NCBI GenBank assembly: GCA_021203045.1
Contig: JAJQBY010000136.1
Location: forward strand, 1 to 64,000
Length of the DNA: 64,000 nt
Direction of reading: 5' to 3'
Origin: Oscillospiraceae bacterium
Lineage (GTDB): Bacteria > Bacillota > Clostridia > Oscillospirales > Oscillospiraceae
The notes under the pieces are model-generated. The model made no database searches. It had not been told where the DNA came from and saw only the letters and a list, made by a program, of their open reading frames with translations. Position 1 is the first letter of the stretch, and every line of letters begins with the position of its first letter. A program made the translations under genes and the position numbers. Positions 1 through 7,490 of this stretch are shown here, in pieces.

Positions 1-1
1 C

Positions 2-925
2 ACAGAGGCGGCTGAGGACGAAAACGCAGACGCGGAGGAAACCGAGGAGGACAGCACAGAAACCGCCGCCGCTTCCGCGACCTCTGCCGCAACTAGCAGC
101 TCCGGCACCAGTTCCGGCTCTGGGAGTTCCACCAGCTCCAGCAGTTCTACCAACTCCGGCAGCTCCACCAGCACCGGTAGTTCTACCAACTCCGGTTCCG
201 ACAGCTCTACCAGCTCCGGTAGCACCAGCTATACCGTCACTGAGGTCAGCGATACAGTATATGTGACCTACAGCATAACAAACGTCCGCAGCGGCCCCGG
301 CACCAGCTACAGCATCCTGGGCACAGTGACCGCCGGGACCTCTCTGACCCGCACCGGCATTTCCGGCGGGTGGAGCCGGGTCAGCTATAACGGGCAGACG
401 GGCTTCATTTCCACCTCTCTGCTCTCCACCACCGCCCCCGCTGCCACGGCCACGGCAACAGCCGCCGCTACTGCCACGGCAGCAGCCACAGCCACTCCCT
501 CACCCACCGCCGCCCCCACGGCGACCCCGGCCGCCACGGTCACCTCGGCCCCCTCGGCAGCCTATACAGTCACCATCAGCAGCTCGGGCTGGGAGGATGC
601 TAAGGACGCAGCGGAGGACGCCGGAAAATCCCTGGCCACACTCTCCGGCGACAGCGACTTTGAAAGCCTGACCTCCCAGCTGGACGCAGTCGGCGTCTCC
701 TATGCATGGCTGAGCGCCGTGAAGGAGGACGGGACCTGGTACTGGGAGCAGGACGGCACAAAGACCGCCTTCTCCAGCGCCGACACCGCCCACTGGGGCG
801 ATGACACCGACGGCGATTGGTTGCTGCTGGCCAAGGTAAACGGCGCCTGGCAATACATAGCCGTTTCCGCCTCTGACTATGTCAGCGTGACCGCCTCCGG
901 CGTACTGGCCTATGTGACCAGGTGA
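2..925 (+). CDS. Exported SH3b and C-type-lectin-like protein, 5' partial
   Basis: The reading frame is open from base 2, so the true start lies before the window. The visible part begins with an acidic Glu/Asp/Ala stretch, then a long Ser/Thr/Gly linker (about bases 80-230). A bacterial SH3-like domain follows (bases 230-430, with NVRSGPGTSYSILGTV and GWSRVSYNGQTGFIS), then an Ala/Thr/Pro linker. The C-terminal third (from about base 565) resembles a C-type lectin fold: GWEDAKDAAEDAGKSLATL followed by WYWEQDG and WGDDTDGDW. SH3b domains commonly bind peptidoglycan and lectin-like domains bind glycans or proteins, so a surface-attached binding protein is inferred. A GTG at 263 is in frame but sits inside the SH3b domain and is not the start. 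The N-terminal anchor or signal is not visible. Confidence 0.75.
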   Translation, partial: TEAAEDENADAEETEEDSTETAAASATSAATSSSGTSSGSGSSTSSSSSTNSGSSTSTGSSTNSGSDSSTSSGSTSYTVTEVSDTVYVTYSITNVRSGPGTSYSILGTVTAGTSLTRTGISGGWSRVSYNGQTGFISTSLLSTTAPAATATATAAATATAAATATPSPTAAPTATPAATVTSAPSAAYTVTISSSGWEDAKDAAEDAGKSLATLSGDSDFESLTSQLDAVGVSYAWLSAVKEDGTWYWEQDGTKTAFSSADTAHWGDDTDGDWLLLAKVNGAWQYIAVSASDYVSVTASGVLAYVTR

Positions 926-958
926 TCCTTCCCATCGGTATTGATTAATTACTTATAA

Positions 959-992
959 AATTGTCGGAGCGGCCCGTGCCGCCCCGGCAATT
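959..992 (+). terminator. Rho-independent terminator after SH3b gene
   Basis: AATTGTCGG (959-967) pairs with CCGGCAATT (984-992) and an inner GCGGC/GCCGC (969-973/978-982) extends the stem. It is followed by GTCTTTTC. It lies 34 bases after the stop codon. Confidence 0.75.
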
Positions 993-1062
993 GTCTTTTC
1001 GCCGTGCAAAAAGTTTCACGAAAATTTTCGGCGGCAGGTCTGCATCGGGTGCCGGAATGTAT

Positions 1063-1068
1063 TATAAT
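1063..1068 (+). promoter_or_regulatory. Probable -10 box for the cysteine-bearing membrane protein
   Basis: A perfect TATAAT lies 32 bases before the chosen start at 1100. The -35 region 17 bases upstream reads CTGCAT, a weak match. Confidence 0.45.
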
Positions 1069-1099
1069 AGTAAAAAACAGTTATCGGAAGGAAAACTCT

Positions 1100-1927
1100 A
1101 TGTCCAAAGCAAAGCATTTATCCAATACCTGTATGCTCCACTATACGAAGCTGGTCTATCGGAGCTGCCTTCTGCTGATCGCGGTCGCGCTGTATATCTT
1201 CCAGCGGGTGCGGACGGGCTCCGGCCTGCTGGCGGAGATAACCCGGGGCAAGGCCGTGATGACGCTGATATGGCTGGTGTTCGCGGTGGAGATGATCTTC
1301 CGCTTCTTCCCCGCCTCTATTGAGAGCATGGGCTGCCAGAAGCAGTTCGCCAAAAACTACATCCCGGAGGAGGGTGGACAGCTGCCGGAAAAGCGGAACC
1401 GTTCGGCCCTGGCCGTCGCCGCCGCCTGGGTGGGACTGAACGCCGTGATAGGAGGGCTGTATTTCGCCGCCGTGCTGGACGAGATGCTGCTGATTGTCAT
1501 CAGTCTTGCCTATTCCGTGTGCGACATGATCTGTATTTTGTTTTTCTGCCCCTTCCAGACCTGGTTCATGAAAAACAAATGCTGCGGCAGCTGCCGGATA
1601 TATAACTGGGACTACGCCATGATGTTCACACCTCTCATATTTATCAAAAGCGTCTACACCTGGACCCTGTGCGCCATGGCCCTGGTCCTGCTAATACGGT
1701 GGGAGCTGACCTTCTACCGGCACCCAGAGCGGTTTTATGAGGCCACCAACCAGAGCCTGAAATGCGCGAACTGCCAGGAAAAGCTGTGCCAGCACAAAAA
1801 GCAGCTCCGGCGATTCCTCCGCCGCCAGCAGGAGCTTGCCGCCAGGGTGCAGGAAAATCTCCCCGCCGTCACGGCCTCTGTCGCCGCGAAGGCCGGAAAA
1901 AAGCGCCGCCGTACCCACGGGGCATAA
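1100..1927 (+). CDS. Uncharacterised cysteine-bearing integral membrane protein
   Basis: A 275-residue protein. The ATG at 1100 is chosen because GGAAGG stands about 8 bases upstream; a longer in-frame start at 1004 has no ribosome site. Hydrophobic segments occur near residues 20-37, 50-70, 105-135, 140-155 and 180-205. Two cysteine clusters are notable: KNKCCGSCRIYNWDYAMM in the middle and CANCQEKLCQHK near the C-terminus, which ends in a basic coiled-coil-like tail (KKQLRRFLRRQQELAARVQ) and KKRRR. The arrangement suggests a membrane protein with cytosolic metal- or redox-linked cysteines; this is inference. I do not recognise a named family. It is followed 23 bases later by the nitroreductase on the same strand, so the two may be cotranscribed. 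Confidence 0.7.
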   Translation: MSKAKHLSNTCMLHYTKLVYRSCLLLIAVALYIFQRVRTGSGLLAEITRGKAVMTLIWLVFAVEMIFRFFPASIESMGCQKQFAKNYIPEEGGQLPEKRNRSALAVAAAWVGLNAVIGGLYFAAVLDEMLLIVISLAYSVCDMICILFFCPFQTWFMKNKCCGSCRIYNWDYAMMFTPLIFIKSVYTWTLCAMALVLLIRWELTFYRHPERFYEATNQSLKCANCQEKLCQHKKQLRRFLRRQQELAARVQENLPAVTASVAAKAGKKRRRTHGA

Positions 1928-1950
1928 AATTTCTGCCAAAGGAGCCGAAC

Positions 1951-2493
1951 ATGGACGCCATTGATTGCATCAAAGGGAGAAGAAGCATTCGCCAGTTCAC
2001 CGACCAGCCAGTGACCAGGGAGGACATTGCCGCCCTGGTGGAGACCGCCGCCTATGCTCCCAGCTGGAAAAACACCCAGACCGTCCGCTACATCGCCGTG
2101 CTGGACCGGGAGCTGAAGGCCAAAATTGCCGACACCTGCGTCATGGACCACGCCTCCAACCGGCGCATCATCACCCAGGCCCCGGCGCTGATCGCCCTGA
2201 CAACCACAGAGGGCCGCTCCGGCTATGAACGGGACGGCGGCTTTTCCACTGCCAAGGGCACCCACTGGCAGAGCTTCGACGCCGGCGTCGCCGCCCAGAC
2301 CCTCTGCCTGGCCGCCCACGAGCGGGGACTGGGGACGGTCATCATGGGCATATATGACCCGGTCCTGACAGCCCGGGCCCTGTCCCTGCCGGAGGGGCGC
2401 TCCGTCTCCGCCCTGATTGCCCTGGGCCACCCCGCCGAGACCCCGGAGGCCCCCAAACGCAAGAGCGTGGAGGAGCTGGCGGAATTTCTCTGA
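1951..2493 (+). CDS. Nitroreductase family protein
   Basis: A 180-residue flavin-dependent oxidoreductase of the nitroreductase superfamily. The N-terminal MDAIDCIKGRRSIRQFTD carries the RRSIR/F signature that contacts FMN phosphate; APSWKNTQ follows, then GLGTVIMGIYDP and IALGHPAE near the C-terminus, all typical positions. Family members reduce nitro compounds, quinones or other acceptors with NAD(P)H; the substrate here cannot be predicted. The ATG at 1951 has AAAGGAG 7 bases upstream. An in-frame extension to 1762 overlaps the previous gene and lacks a ribosome site. Length is usual for the short clostridial subgroup. Confidence 0.9.
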   Translation: MDAIDCIKGRRSIRQFTDQPVTREDIAALVETAAYAPSWKNTQTVRYIAVLDRELKAKIADTCVMDHASNRRIITQAPALIALTTTEGRSGYERDGGFSTAKGTHWQSFDAGVAAQTLCLAAHERGLGTVIMGIYDPVLTARALSLPEGRSVSALIALGHPAETPEAPKRKSVEELAEFL

Positions 2494-2526
2494 GGACAAA
2501 TGCGGACCAGCAGCGGAGGTGCAGAC

Positions 2527-2895
2527 ATGAGGCGATATAGAACCGCCCTTTTATCTGTGGGGATTTTGTTTTTGAGCTTTGTCCTTTGCCGGTTTGCGTT
2601 TTTTGACCTCCACAGGATGAAGGACTGGCCTGTTGTGCTGCTGATAGCGGGCGGGGCGATTCTCGGCGTTTCCGCGCTTTTCAGGAGCAGGTATCTGCCC
2701 CTTTTTGCCGCCCTGGGCTATCCGCTGTCCTTTGCCGCGGGGGTAATTTTTCAATATGACTATGCCGGCCCGGCGGGCGGCATGACCCTCAATAGCATAT
2801 GGATTATCTGGACAGCAGTATATGCGCTTGTCCTGTGTATAGGGGCTGTGATGGAAATGATCGCGCACCGTGCGCTGGAAAGGAGGTCCTCATGA
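2527..2895 (+). CDS. Small integral membrane protein, unknown function
   Basis: A 122-residue protein with four likely membrane segments (about residues 7-28, 37-55, 60-78 and 92-112), rich in Phe, Leu and Val. The ATG at 2527 is preceded by GGAGGT at 2515-2520; an upstream ATG at 2500 is less well placed. It follows the nitroreductase by 33 bases and overlaps the next gene by ATGA, so the two small membrane proteins are probably translationally coupled. I recognise no family; topology is predicted from hydrophobicity only. Confidence 0.7.
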   Translation: MRRYRTALLSVGILFLSFVLCRFAFFDLHRMKDWPVVLLIAGGAILGVSALFRSRYLPLFAALGYPLSFAAGVIFQYDYAGPAGGMTLNSIWIIWTAVYALVLCIGAVMEMIAHRALERRSS

Positions 2896-3035
2896 AAAAA
2901 ATCGGATTCGGGATCGCCATTTTGCTCTTTGCCATCGTGTTCGCGCTTTGCTCATCGGGCATGGAAATCGTCACCCTTCTGATTGGCATAGCCGGCCTGG
3001 TCTTTGCAATTCTTGGGTTTATGGAGAATCAATAA
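2892..3035 (+). CDS. Tiny two-segment membrane protein
   Basis: A 47-residue protein: MKKIGFGIAILLFAIVFALCSS then a second hydrophobic stretch (IVTLLIGIAGLVFAILGF). An AGGAGG at 2881-2886 precedes the ATG at an ideal distance, and the start overlaps the stop of the preceding gene (ATGA). Two membrane-spanning helices joined by a short loop are expected. The strong ribosome site and coupling make it a real gene; no function can be assigned. Confidence 0.7.
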   Translation: MKKIGFGIAILLFAIVFALCSSGMEIVTLLIGIAGLVFAILGFMENQ

Positions 3036-3093
3036 CTTCCCGTTTCCGGCGCCGGTATTCAGGGAAACGAAAAGGGAGCGACAGCGTTTTCGG

Positions 3094-3155
3094 TGATATG
3101 CTCCCTTCATGATTGACAGTATTTTTTCCCTGTCTCTCATAAAGGGAGCATATCA
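3094..3155. repeat. 14-bp inverted repeat with 34-nt loop
   Basis: TGATATGCTCCCTT (3094-3107) is exactly complementary to AAGGGAGCATATCA (3142-3155). A further AAAGGGAGC copy occurs at 3071-3079. There is no U-run, so it is not a standard terminator. It lies between the convergent ends of the small membrane genes (+) and the 26-residue peptide gene (-). Confidence 0.7.
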
Positions 3156-3234
3156 GTTAATGTGTTGCCCCTTTGCGTATGTAATTACCGCTAGCTTTTT
3201 GCGCATTTTGCAATTACACCCGTCACAGCCGCGA

Positions 3235-3315
3235 TCAACGCAGCTTTTTCACAAGGACGACAGCCACAATCGCAACGACTACGACAACCGCTGCTACAAT
3301 AAGGATTTTCAGCAT
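3235..3315 (-). CDS. 26-residue single-span membrane peptide
   Basis: Reading the minus strand, a perfect ribosome site GGGGAGGTG (3321-3329) stands five bases before an ATG at 3313-3315. The frame encodes 26 residues: MLKILIVAAVVV, continuing as a Val/Ala/Ile helix, and ending KKLR followed by TGA at 3235-3237. It looks like one membrane helix with a positive C-terminal anchor. It lies downstream of the histidine kinase terminator and has its own upstream region (-10-like TATACT at 3365-3370) with an element shared with the response-regulator promoter. No homologue is recognised. A regulatory or membrane-stress micropeptide is possible, but that is inference. Confidence 0.6.
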   Translation of the reverse strand: MLKILIVAAVVVVVAIVAVVLVKKLR

Positions 3316-3364
3316 TTTCTCACCTCCCCGTTCTGTAGTTTGCACTTTCCTAACTTCAAGACCA

Positions 3365-3421
3365 AGTATAGAGGGAAAATATTTGAAAAAATCCGCTGAA
3401 TTGTTGGAGAATTGTCAAAAT
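3365..3421 (-). promoter_or_regulatory. Promoter region of the micropeptide gene with shared 24-bp element
   Basis: Minus-strand TATACT (3365-3370) lies about 50 bases before the micropeptide start. Bases 3398-3421 match the element at 5286-5309 at 19 of 24 positions (plus-strand pattern GAAnTGTTGGAGAAnTGT then three variable bases, then AAT). A minus-strand TTGACA falls inside it at 3413-3418. Confidence 0.45.
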
Positions 3422-3443
3422 GAAAAATTTTTTTGAAAGAGAA

Positions 3444-3467
3444 ACGGCCAGCTCTTCGGCTGGCCGT
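3444..3467 (-). terminator. Terminator of the histidine kinase gene
   Basis: ACGGCCAGC (3444-3452) pairs perfectly with GCTGGCCGT (3459-3467). On the minus strand it is followed by TTTCTCTTTC. It sits 4 bases after the kinase stop, separating the kinase transcript from the micropeptide. Confidence 0.8.
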
Positions 3468-3470
3468 CCT

Positions 3471-4553
3471 TTACGCCTGTCTATGTAGCTGAACAGTGAA
3501 TACGGAACCTTTTCCGGGCGCACTTGTCACTTGAATCTTCCCATCCGACAAGGCAATAATTTTCGCTGTGAGCGCAAGACCTAATCCGTATCCCTCTTTT
3601 GCGTGAGCAGTATCCCCCTGATAAAACTTTTCAAATATGTGCTTTACCGTTGCGCTGTCCATTCCGCAGCCGTTGTCAGCAATCTGAACTGTAACCGAAT
3701 CATAGTCAGAGCGCTGGGACAAATTGATCTGCCCGCCCTGCTCTGTGTACTTGATTGCATTTTGCAGAAGATTATTCCAGACGATTTCTATAAGACTTTC
3801 ATCGGCTATGACAAATACTCTGTCTTCTATCTCTGCCGAAAAGTCAATTTGCTTTTCCTCCAATTTGTCCGCAAAGGACATTACGCAATCACTGAGCTGT
3901 CTGCATACATCATACGGCTGGGCAACCGGACAAATCGACTGGTTTTCGAGCTTACTTAGCCGCAGAATATTTGTGACCAAGGTTGTCAACTGCTCTGTTG
4001 CGTGATATATGGTATCCGCGTATTCCTTTCTCTGTTCGGCGGATATAGTATCGCTCTGCATCAGCGTGATATAGCTTTGAATGACCGCCAGCGGTGTTTT
4101 AATTTCATGGGAGATATTTGATATAAAATCCTGTTTCAGCATTTCAGTGCTGGATAATTCCTCTACCATCGTATTAAAATCAAGAAACATTACATCAAGG
4201 TAATCTAAATGTTCTTCCGAGTGGCGCGGCTTCAGCTTTATTGAAAAATTACCCTCTGCCACCTGTTTTGTCGCAACACTCATTTGATTCATTGGCTTTT
4301 CGTATTTCCAGCGTATGTAGACCGTTTCAAAAAGACTGTATCCGCCCGCGGCTATCGCCCAATAAAATACAAACGCATTGATAAGCTGCGGCGGTATTGT
4401 ATCCGAATGGTAATGATTTGCCAGCATAAGCGCCTCTCCGATTGCAAAGGAAATCAGAATCAGAAAAACAGTAATGAAGCGCAGCTTGGAAAAGGAACGC
4501 CGTTTCACGCGGGAATCACGGATTGGCTGCAAAGATAAAGGGAACAGTTTCAT
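3471..4553 (-). CDS. Sensor histidine kinase
   Basis: A 360-residue membrane kinase of the EnvZ/PhoR class. Two membrane helices (about residues 25-46 and 60-80) enclose a very short outside loop of 13 residues, so sensing is probably within the membrane or through a partner rather than by a large external domain. A HAMP-like linker follows, then the phospho-acceptor box FISNISHEIKTPL with His149, the N box NNLLQNAIKYT, G1 box DNGCGM, F box FEKFYQGD and G2 box GYGLGLAL. All catalytic boxes are intact. It overlaps the regulator gene upstream by 4 bases. GC content is lower than in neighbouring genes. The partner regulator is frameshifted in this sequence, which would leave the kinase without its cognate output. 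Confidence 0.93.
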   Translation of the reverse strand: MKLFPLSLQPIRDSRVKRRSFSKLRFITVFLILISFAIGEALMLANHYHSDTIPPQLINAFVFYWAIAAGGYSLFETVYIRWKYEKPMNQMSVATKQVAEGNFSIKLKPRHSEEHLDYLDVMFLDFNTMVEELSSTEMLKQDFISNISHEIKTPLAVIQSYITLMQSDTISAEQRKEYADTIYHATEQLTTLVTNILRLSKLENQSICPVAQPYDVCRQLSDCVMSFADKLEEKQIDFSAEIEDRVFVIADESLIEIVWNNLLQNAIKYTEQGGQINLSQRSDYDSVTVQIADNGCGMDSATVKHIFEKFYQGDTAHAKEGYGLGLALTAKIIALSDGKIQVTSAPGKGSVFTVQLHRQA

Positions 4554-5222
4554 TGGATTACCGCCTTATAGCCCAAGCCATATACTGTGACTATCTTAAA
4601 TTCCGGGCGGTCGGCAAACTTATCCCGCAGCTTCGCAATATACATATCCACAGCGCGGAGCGTTGCGTCAGAATCGGCATCCCAAAATTCTTCCATAAGC
4701 TGGGCGCGGGAAAATGCTTTCTTTGGATAAGAAAGCATTTTGAATAGAATGTTAAACTCTCTCACAGTTACGGGAATGTCCTCACCGTTCACAGTCACAG
4801 TCATTTGCTCTGCGTTCATACAGAAATCACCCAAGGTTAGAGTTTTTTCGTTCATAATTCCGACTCGTCGGAGTAACGCCCGCACATGGAGCAATAATTC
4901 CTCGAAATTGATGGGCTTCACCATGTAATCGTCAATTCCGGCCATGTACCCCCCTGCTTTTGGACGGCATATCATCTTTCGCAGTCATAAACAAAATGGG
5001 CGTGGTCCGATCGCTCTCCCGAATCGTTTCCGCGAACTCAAACCCGTCTATCTCCGGCATCATTATATCGGATATGATAAGAGCAAACTTTGTATGATAC
5101 ATCACGTCATACGCACCCGTTACATTCAGTACGCCCATAGCGGCATATCCCGAATTGTTTAAGAAATTGCAGGTGGCTTGATTAAGCCTGCTGTCATCCT
5201 CCACCACCAGTATTTTATACAT
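4550..5222 (-). pseudogene. OmpR-family response regulator, frameshifted
   Basis: The N-terminal frame encodes a receiver domain (MYKILVVEDDSRLNQA, phospho-acceptor in LIISDIMMPEIDGFEF, then ILFMTAKDD) and stops at 4932. The C-terminal frame, one base apart, resumes with GYMAGIDDYMVKPINFEELL and a complete winged-helix DNA-binding domain ending VTVYGLGYKAVIQ. The switch falls at a run of six C on the plus strand (4949-4954); with five, the protein reads KSRGYMAGIDDYMVKP without interruption, about 223 residues. Either the run carries a sequencing error, or it is a real inactivating or phase-variable frameshift. The start at 5222 is chosen for AGGAGGAGC immediately upstream. It is followed by, and overlaps, its kinase gene. 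Confidence 0.85.
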
Positions 5223-5251
5223 AGCTCCTCCTTGTAAACCGTTCATTTTAT

Positions 5252-5309
5252 GCTATCCATTTGCTATCCATTTGATTATAACACAGAAATGTTGGAGAAG
5301 TGTTTGAAT
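5252..5309 (-). promoter_or_regulatory. Two-component operon promoter with direct repeats
   Basis: A minus-strand TATAAT lies at 5275-5280. The 24-bp element shared with the micropeptide promoter lies just upstream at 5286-5309, covering the -35 position. Two tandem 11-bp repeats (GCTATCCATTT at 5252-5262 and 5263-5273 on the plus strand) lie downstream of the -10 box in the leader. Confidence 0.5.
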
Positions 5310-5425
5310 CGACGGTAGCGCTGCCTTTTAGTACTCCTTACAGGGCGCGAAGGCCGTCTATCGATATATTTTGTGGTATGAAAATTCAATATTGCACCAG
5401 AATCATTTGTTTTCTTGTTAGAAAA

Positions 5426-5485
5426 GGTTCTATAATAAAAATTGGGGCCAGCTCTTTGTCTGACCCCGATTTTTATTATAGAATC
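5426..5485. terminator. Long bidirectional hairpin terminator
   Basis: Bases 5428-5447 pair with 5464-5483 over 20 positions with one G-U pair, and two more pairs extend the stem outward. GC-rich base pairs cap A/T-rich flanks, giving U-runs in both directions. It probably ends the ABC-F transcript and insulates the two-component operon. Confidence 0.75.
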
Positions 5486-5567
5486 TATTATTTCACTGTC
5501 CTCTTGACAGGGTGCAGTTCAATTTGGTCTGTCGCTCGCTTTTCGCGTCAAATAATCAAAAGCCTCA

Positions 5568-7433
5568 TCATTCCGAAAGCGCGGCCCAGCGGTCATAGGC
5601 TTCGTCCAGCTTTTCCTGCAGGGCGGCCCTTTCCTCCGCAAGCTCCATGAGTTTTTGGTAGTCGGTGGCGTTTTCCTGCTCCCGGGCCTCCAGGCAGGCC
5701 AACTCCCCCTCCAGCTTTTCGATCTCCCTCTCCGCTTTGGCGAGCTGCTTAGAGCGGTCGGCGGGACGGGACGGGCGAGGGGCCTTTTCCTTCGGCTCCT
5801 TCCGCTTAGCGGCACGGGTTATGTCCGTCCGCCGGGATTTATAGGTCTGGTAGGACTGGTAATCCCCCTGAAAATCCGTGACCGTGCCGTCGTGCAGCTC
5901 CCAGATGCGGTCGGCGAAGCGGTCCACAAACCAGCGGTCGTGGCTGACGAACAGCAGCGTTCCCCCGTATTCGGAGATGGCCTGCTCTATCCACTCCCGG
6001 CTGGCGATATCCAGGTGGTTGGTGGGCTCGTCCAGCACAAGAAGGCTGATGTCGTCCTTCATCAGCATACACAGGCGCAGGCGGCTCTGCTCCCCGCCGG
6101 ACAGGGTCCCCACCGCCTTCAGCACATCCTCCCCCCGGAAGTTGAATACGGCCAGCCGGTCCCGGGCCTGCTGGGGGGGTGGCCTTATCGTCGTAAATCA
6201 GGGTATCCAGGGCGGAGCGCTCCGGGTGGGAGAAGGTGACGAGCTGAGGCAGATAGGCCGCCTTGACGGAGGGGCCGAGCCGGACAAACCCATCGTCCGG
6301 CTCCAGCTCTCCCAGGAGGATTTTTATCAGGGTAGATTTTCCTGTGCCGTTGTCCCCCATGACGGCGATATGCTCTCCCGGCCGGATGAGCAGGTCGAGC
6401 CCGGAAAACAGCGTCCGCGTTCCGAAGGATTTTTGAAGGCCCTCTGCCAGCAGCACCTCATCCCCCTGGAAATCCTGCTCCTTAAACCGGGCGGACAGCG
6501 TCCGCTCCTTCTGGGGCCGGGGGGCAGTTTGCAGCCTGGCGATGCGCTTTTCCATGGAAAAGGCCCGCTTGTGGAGTTTGTCGTTTCCCAGAAAGGCCCA
6601 CAGGTGCAGCTTATCCGCCGCCGCCTCCAGGTGGGCGATCTCCTTTTGGCTCTTTTCATACTGACGGCGCAGCTCCTGATACCGGCGCTGCTTTTCCGTC
6701 AGGTAAAAACTGTAGTTCCCCGCATAAAACTGGCACTGACCGTCCGCCAGCTCTATGATGCGCTGGGCAATGGTATCCAGAAACCAGCGGTCATGGCTGA
6801 CGGTGAACACGGTGCCATGGAAGTGGAGGAGAAAGTCCTCCAGCCACTGAGTGCTTTTTAAATCCAGATGGTTCGTCGGCTCATCCAGCAGGAGGATGTC
6901 CGTGTCCTCCAGCAGGAGCCGGGCCAGGTTCACCCTGGTTTTTTTCCGCCGGACAGGCTCTCGAAGCTCTGGCCCCGCATGGCGGGGGAAAGCTCCAGGC
7001 CGTTTGCTATCCGTTCCAGCTCGTAGTCCGCGCTGTAGCCTCCCAGCCGTTCATACTCCGCCGTCAGGGCATCGTATTTTGCCAGGGTGGCCGGGCTGTC
7101 GTCCGTCTGCATGGCCGTCTCCAGGGCGGTCAGCCGCTCCCGGATGTCGTCCAGATGGCGAAAGGCGGAGCGCAGCACATCCTCCGTGGTGTATCCGGCG
7201 GGATAGACGGGTATCTGGGAGATCAGCCCCAGGCGCTTGCCGGGCGCGGTGACGATCGTCCCCTCGTCCGGCTCCATGGCCCCGGTGATCAGATTCAGAA
7301 GGGTGGACTTTCCCGCTCCGTTCGGGCCCAGAAGGGCCACCCGCTCTCCCTGGTTGATATCGAAGGAGACGCCCCGGAGGATCTCATTGCCTCCGAAGCT
7401 CTTTTTTATGTTTTGGAGTGAAATATCTATCAT
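5568..7433 (-). pseudogene. ABC-F family ATPase, two frameshifts
   Basis: Together the three frames encode a soluble double ATP-binding protein of about 620 residues. The first has Walker [10 protein letters not shown] and signature LSGGKK, then breaks. The second resumes NLARLLLEDTDILLLDEPTNHLD and carries the inter-domain linker and second Walker A GDNGTGKST. The third resumes LSGGEQSRLRL with LLVLDEPTNHLD and ends in a charged coiled coil as in Uup/YdiF-like proteins. The breaks are at homopolymers: a run of seven T (6939-6945), where eight would restore frame, and seven G (6173-6179), where six would. ABC-F proteins act on ribosomes as translation factors or antibiotic-protection factors; the subtype is unclear. 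No good ribosome site precedes the ATG at 7433. It may be a decayed gene or consensus error. Confidence 0.85.
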
Positions 7434-7490
7434 AACGGTAAAATAACACAGCTGCTTTCCGGGCGGGGCGTCGGCGCGTTCCCGTCCCTT

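Noticed and set aside
1..240. Repetitive bases resembling a repeat array
   Set aside because: They encode a Ser/Thr/Gly linker; repeat units vary and there are no spacers, so not CRISPR.
5300..5515. Insertion sequence remnant
   Set aside because: One long hairpin but no transposase fragment or target duplication; terminator explains it better.
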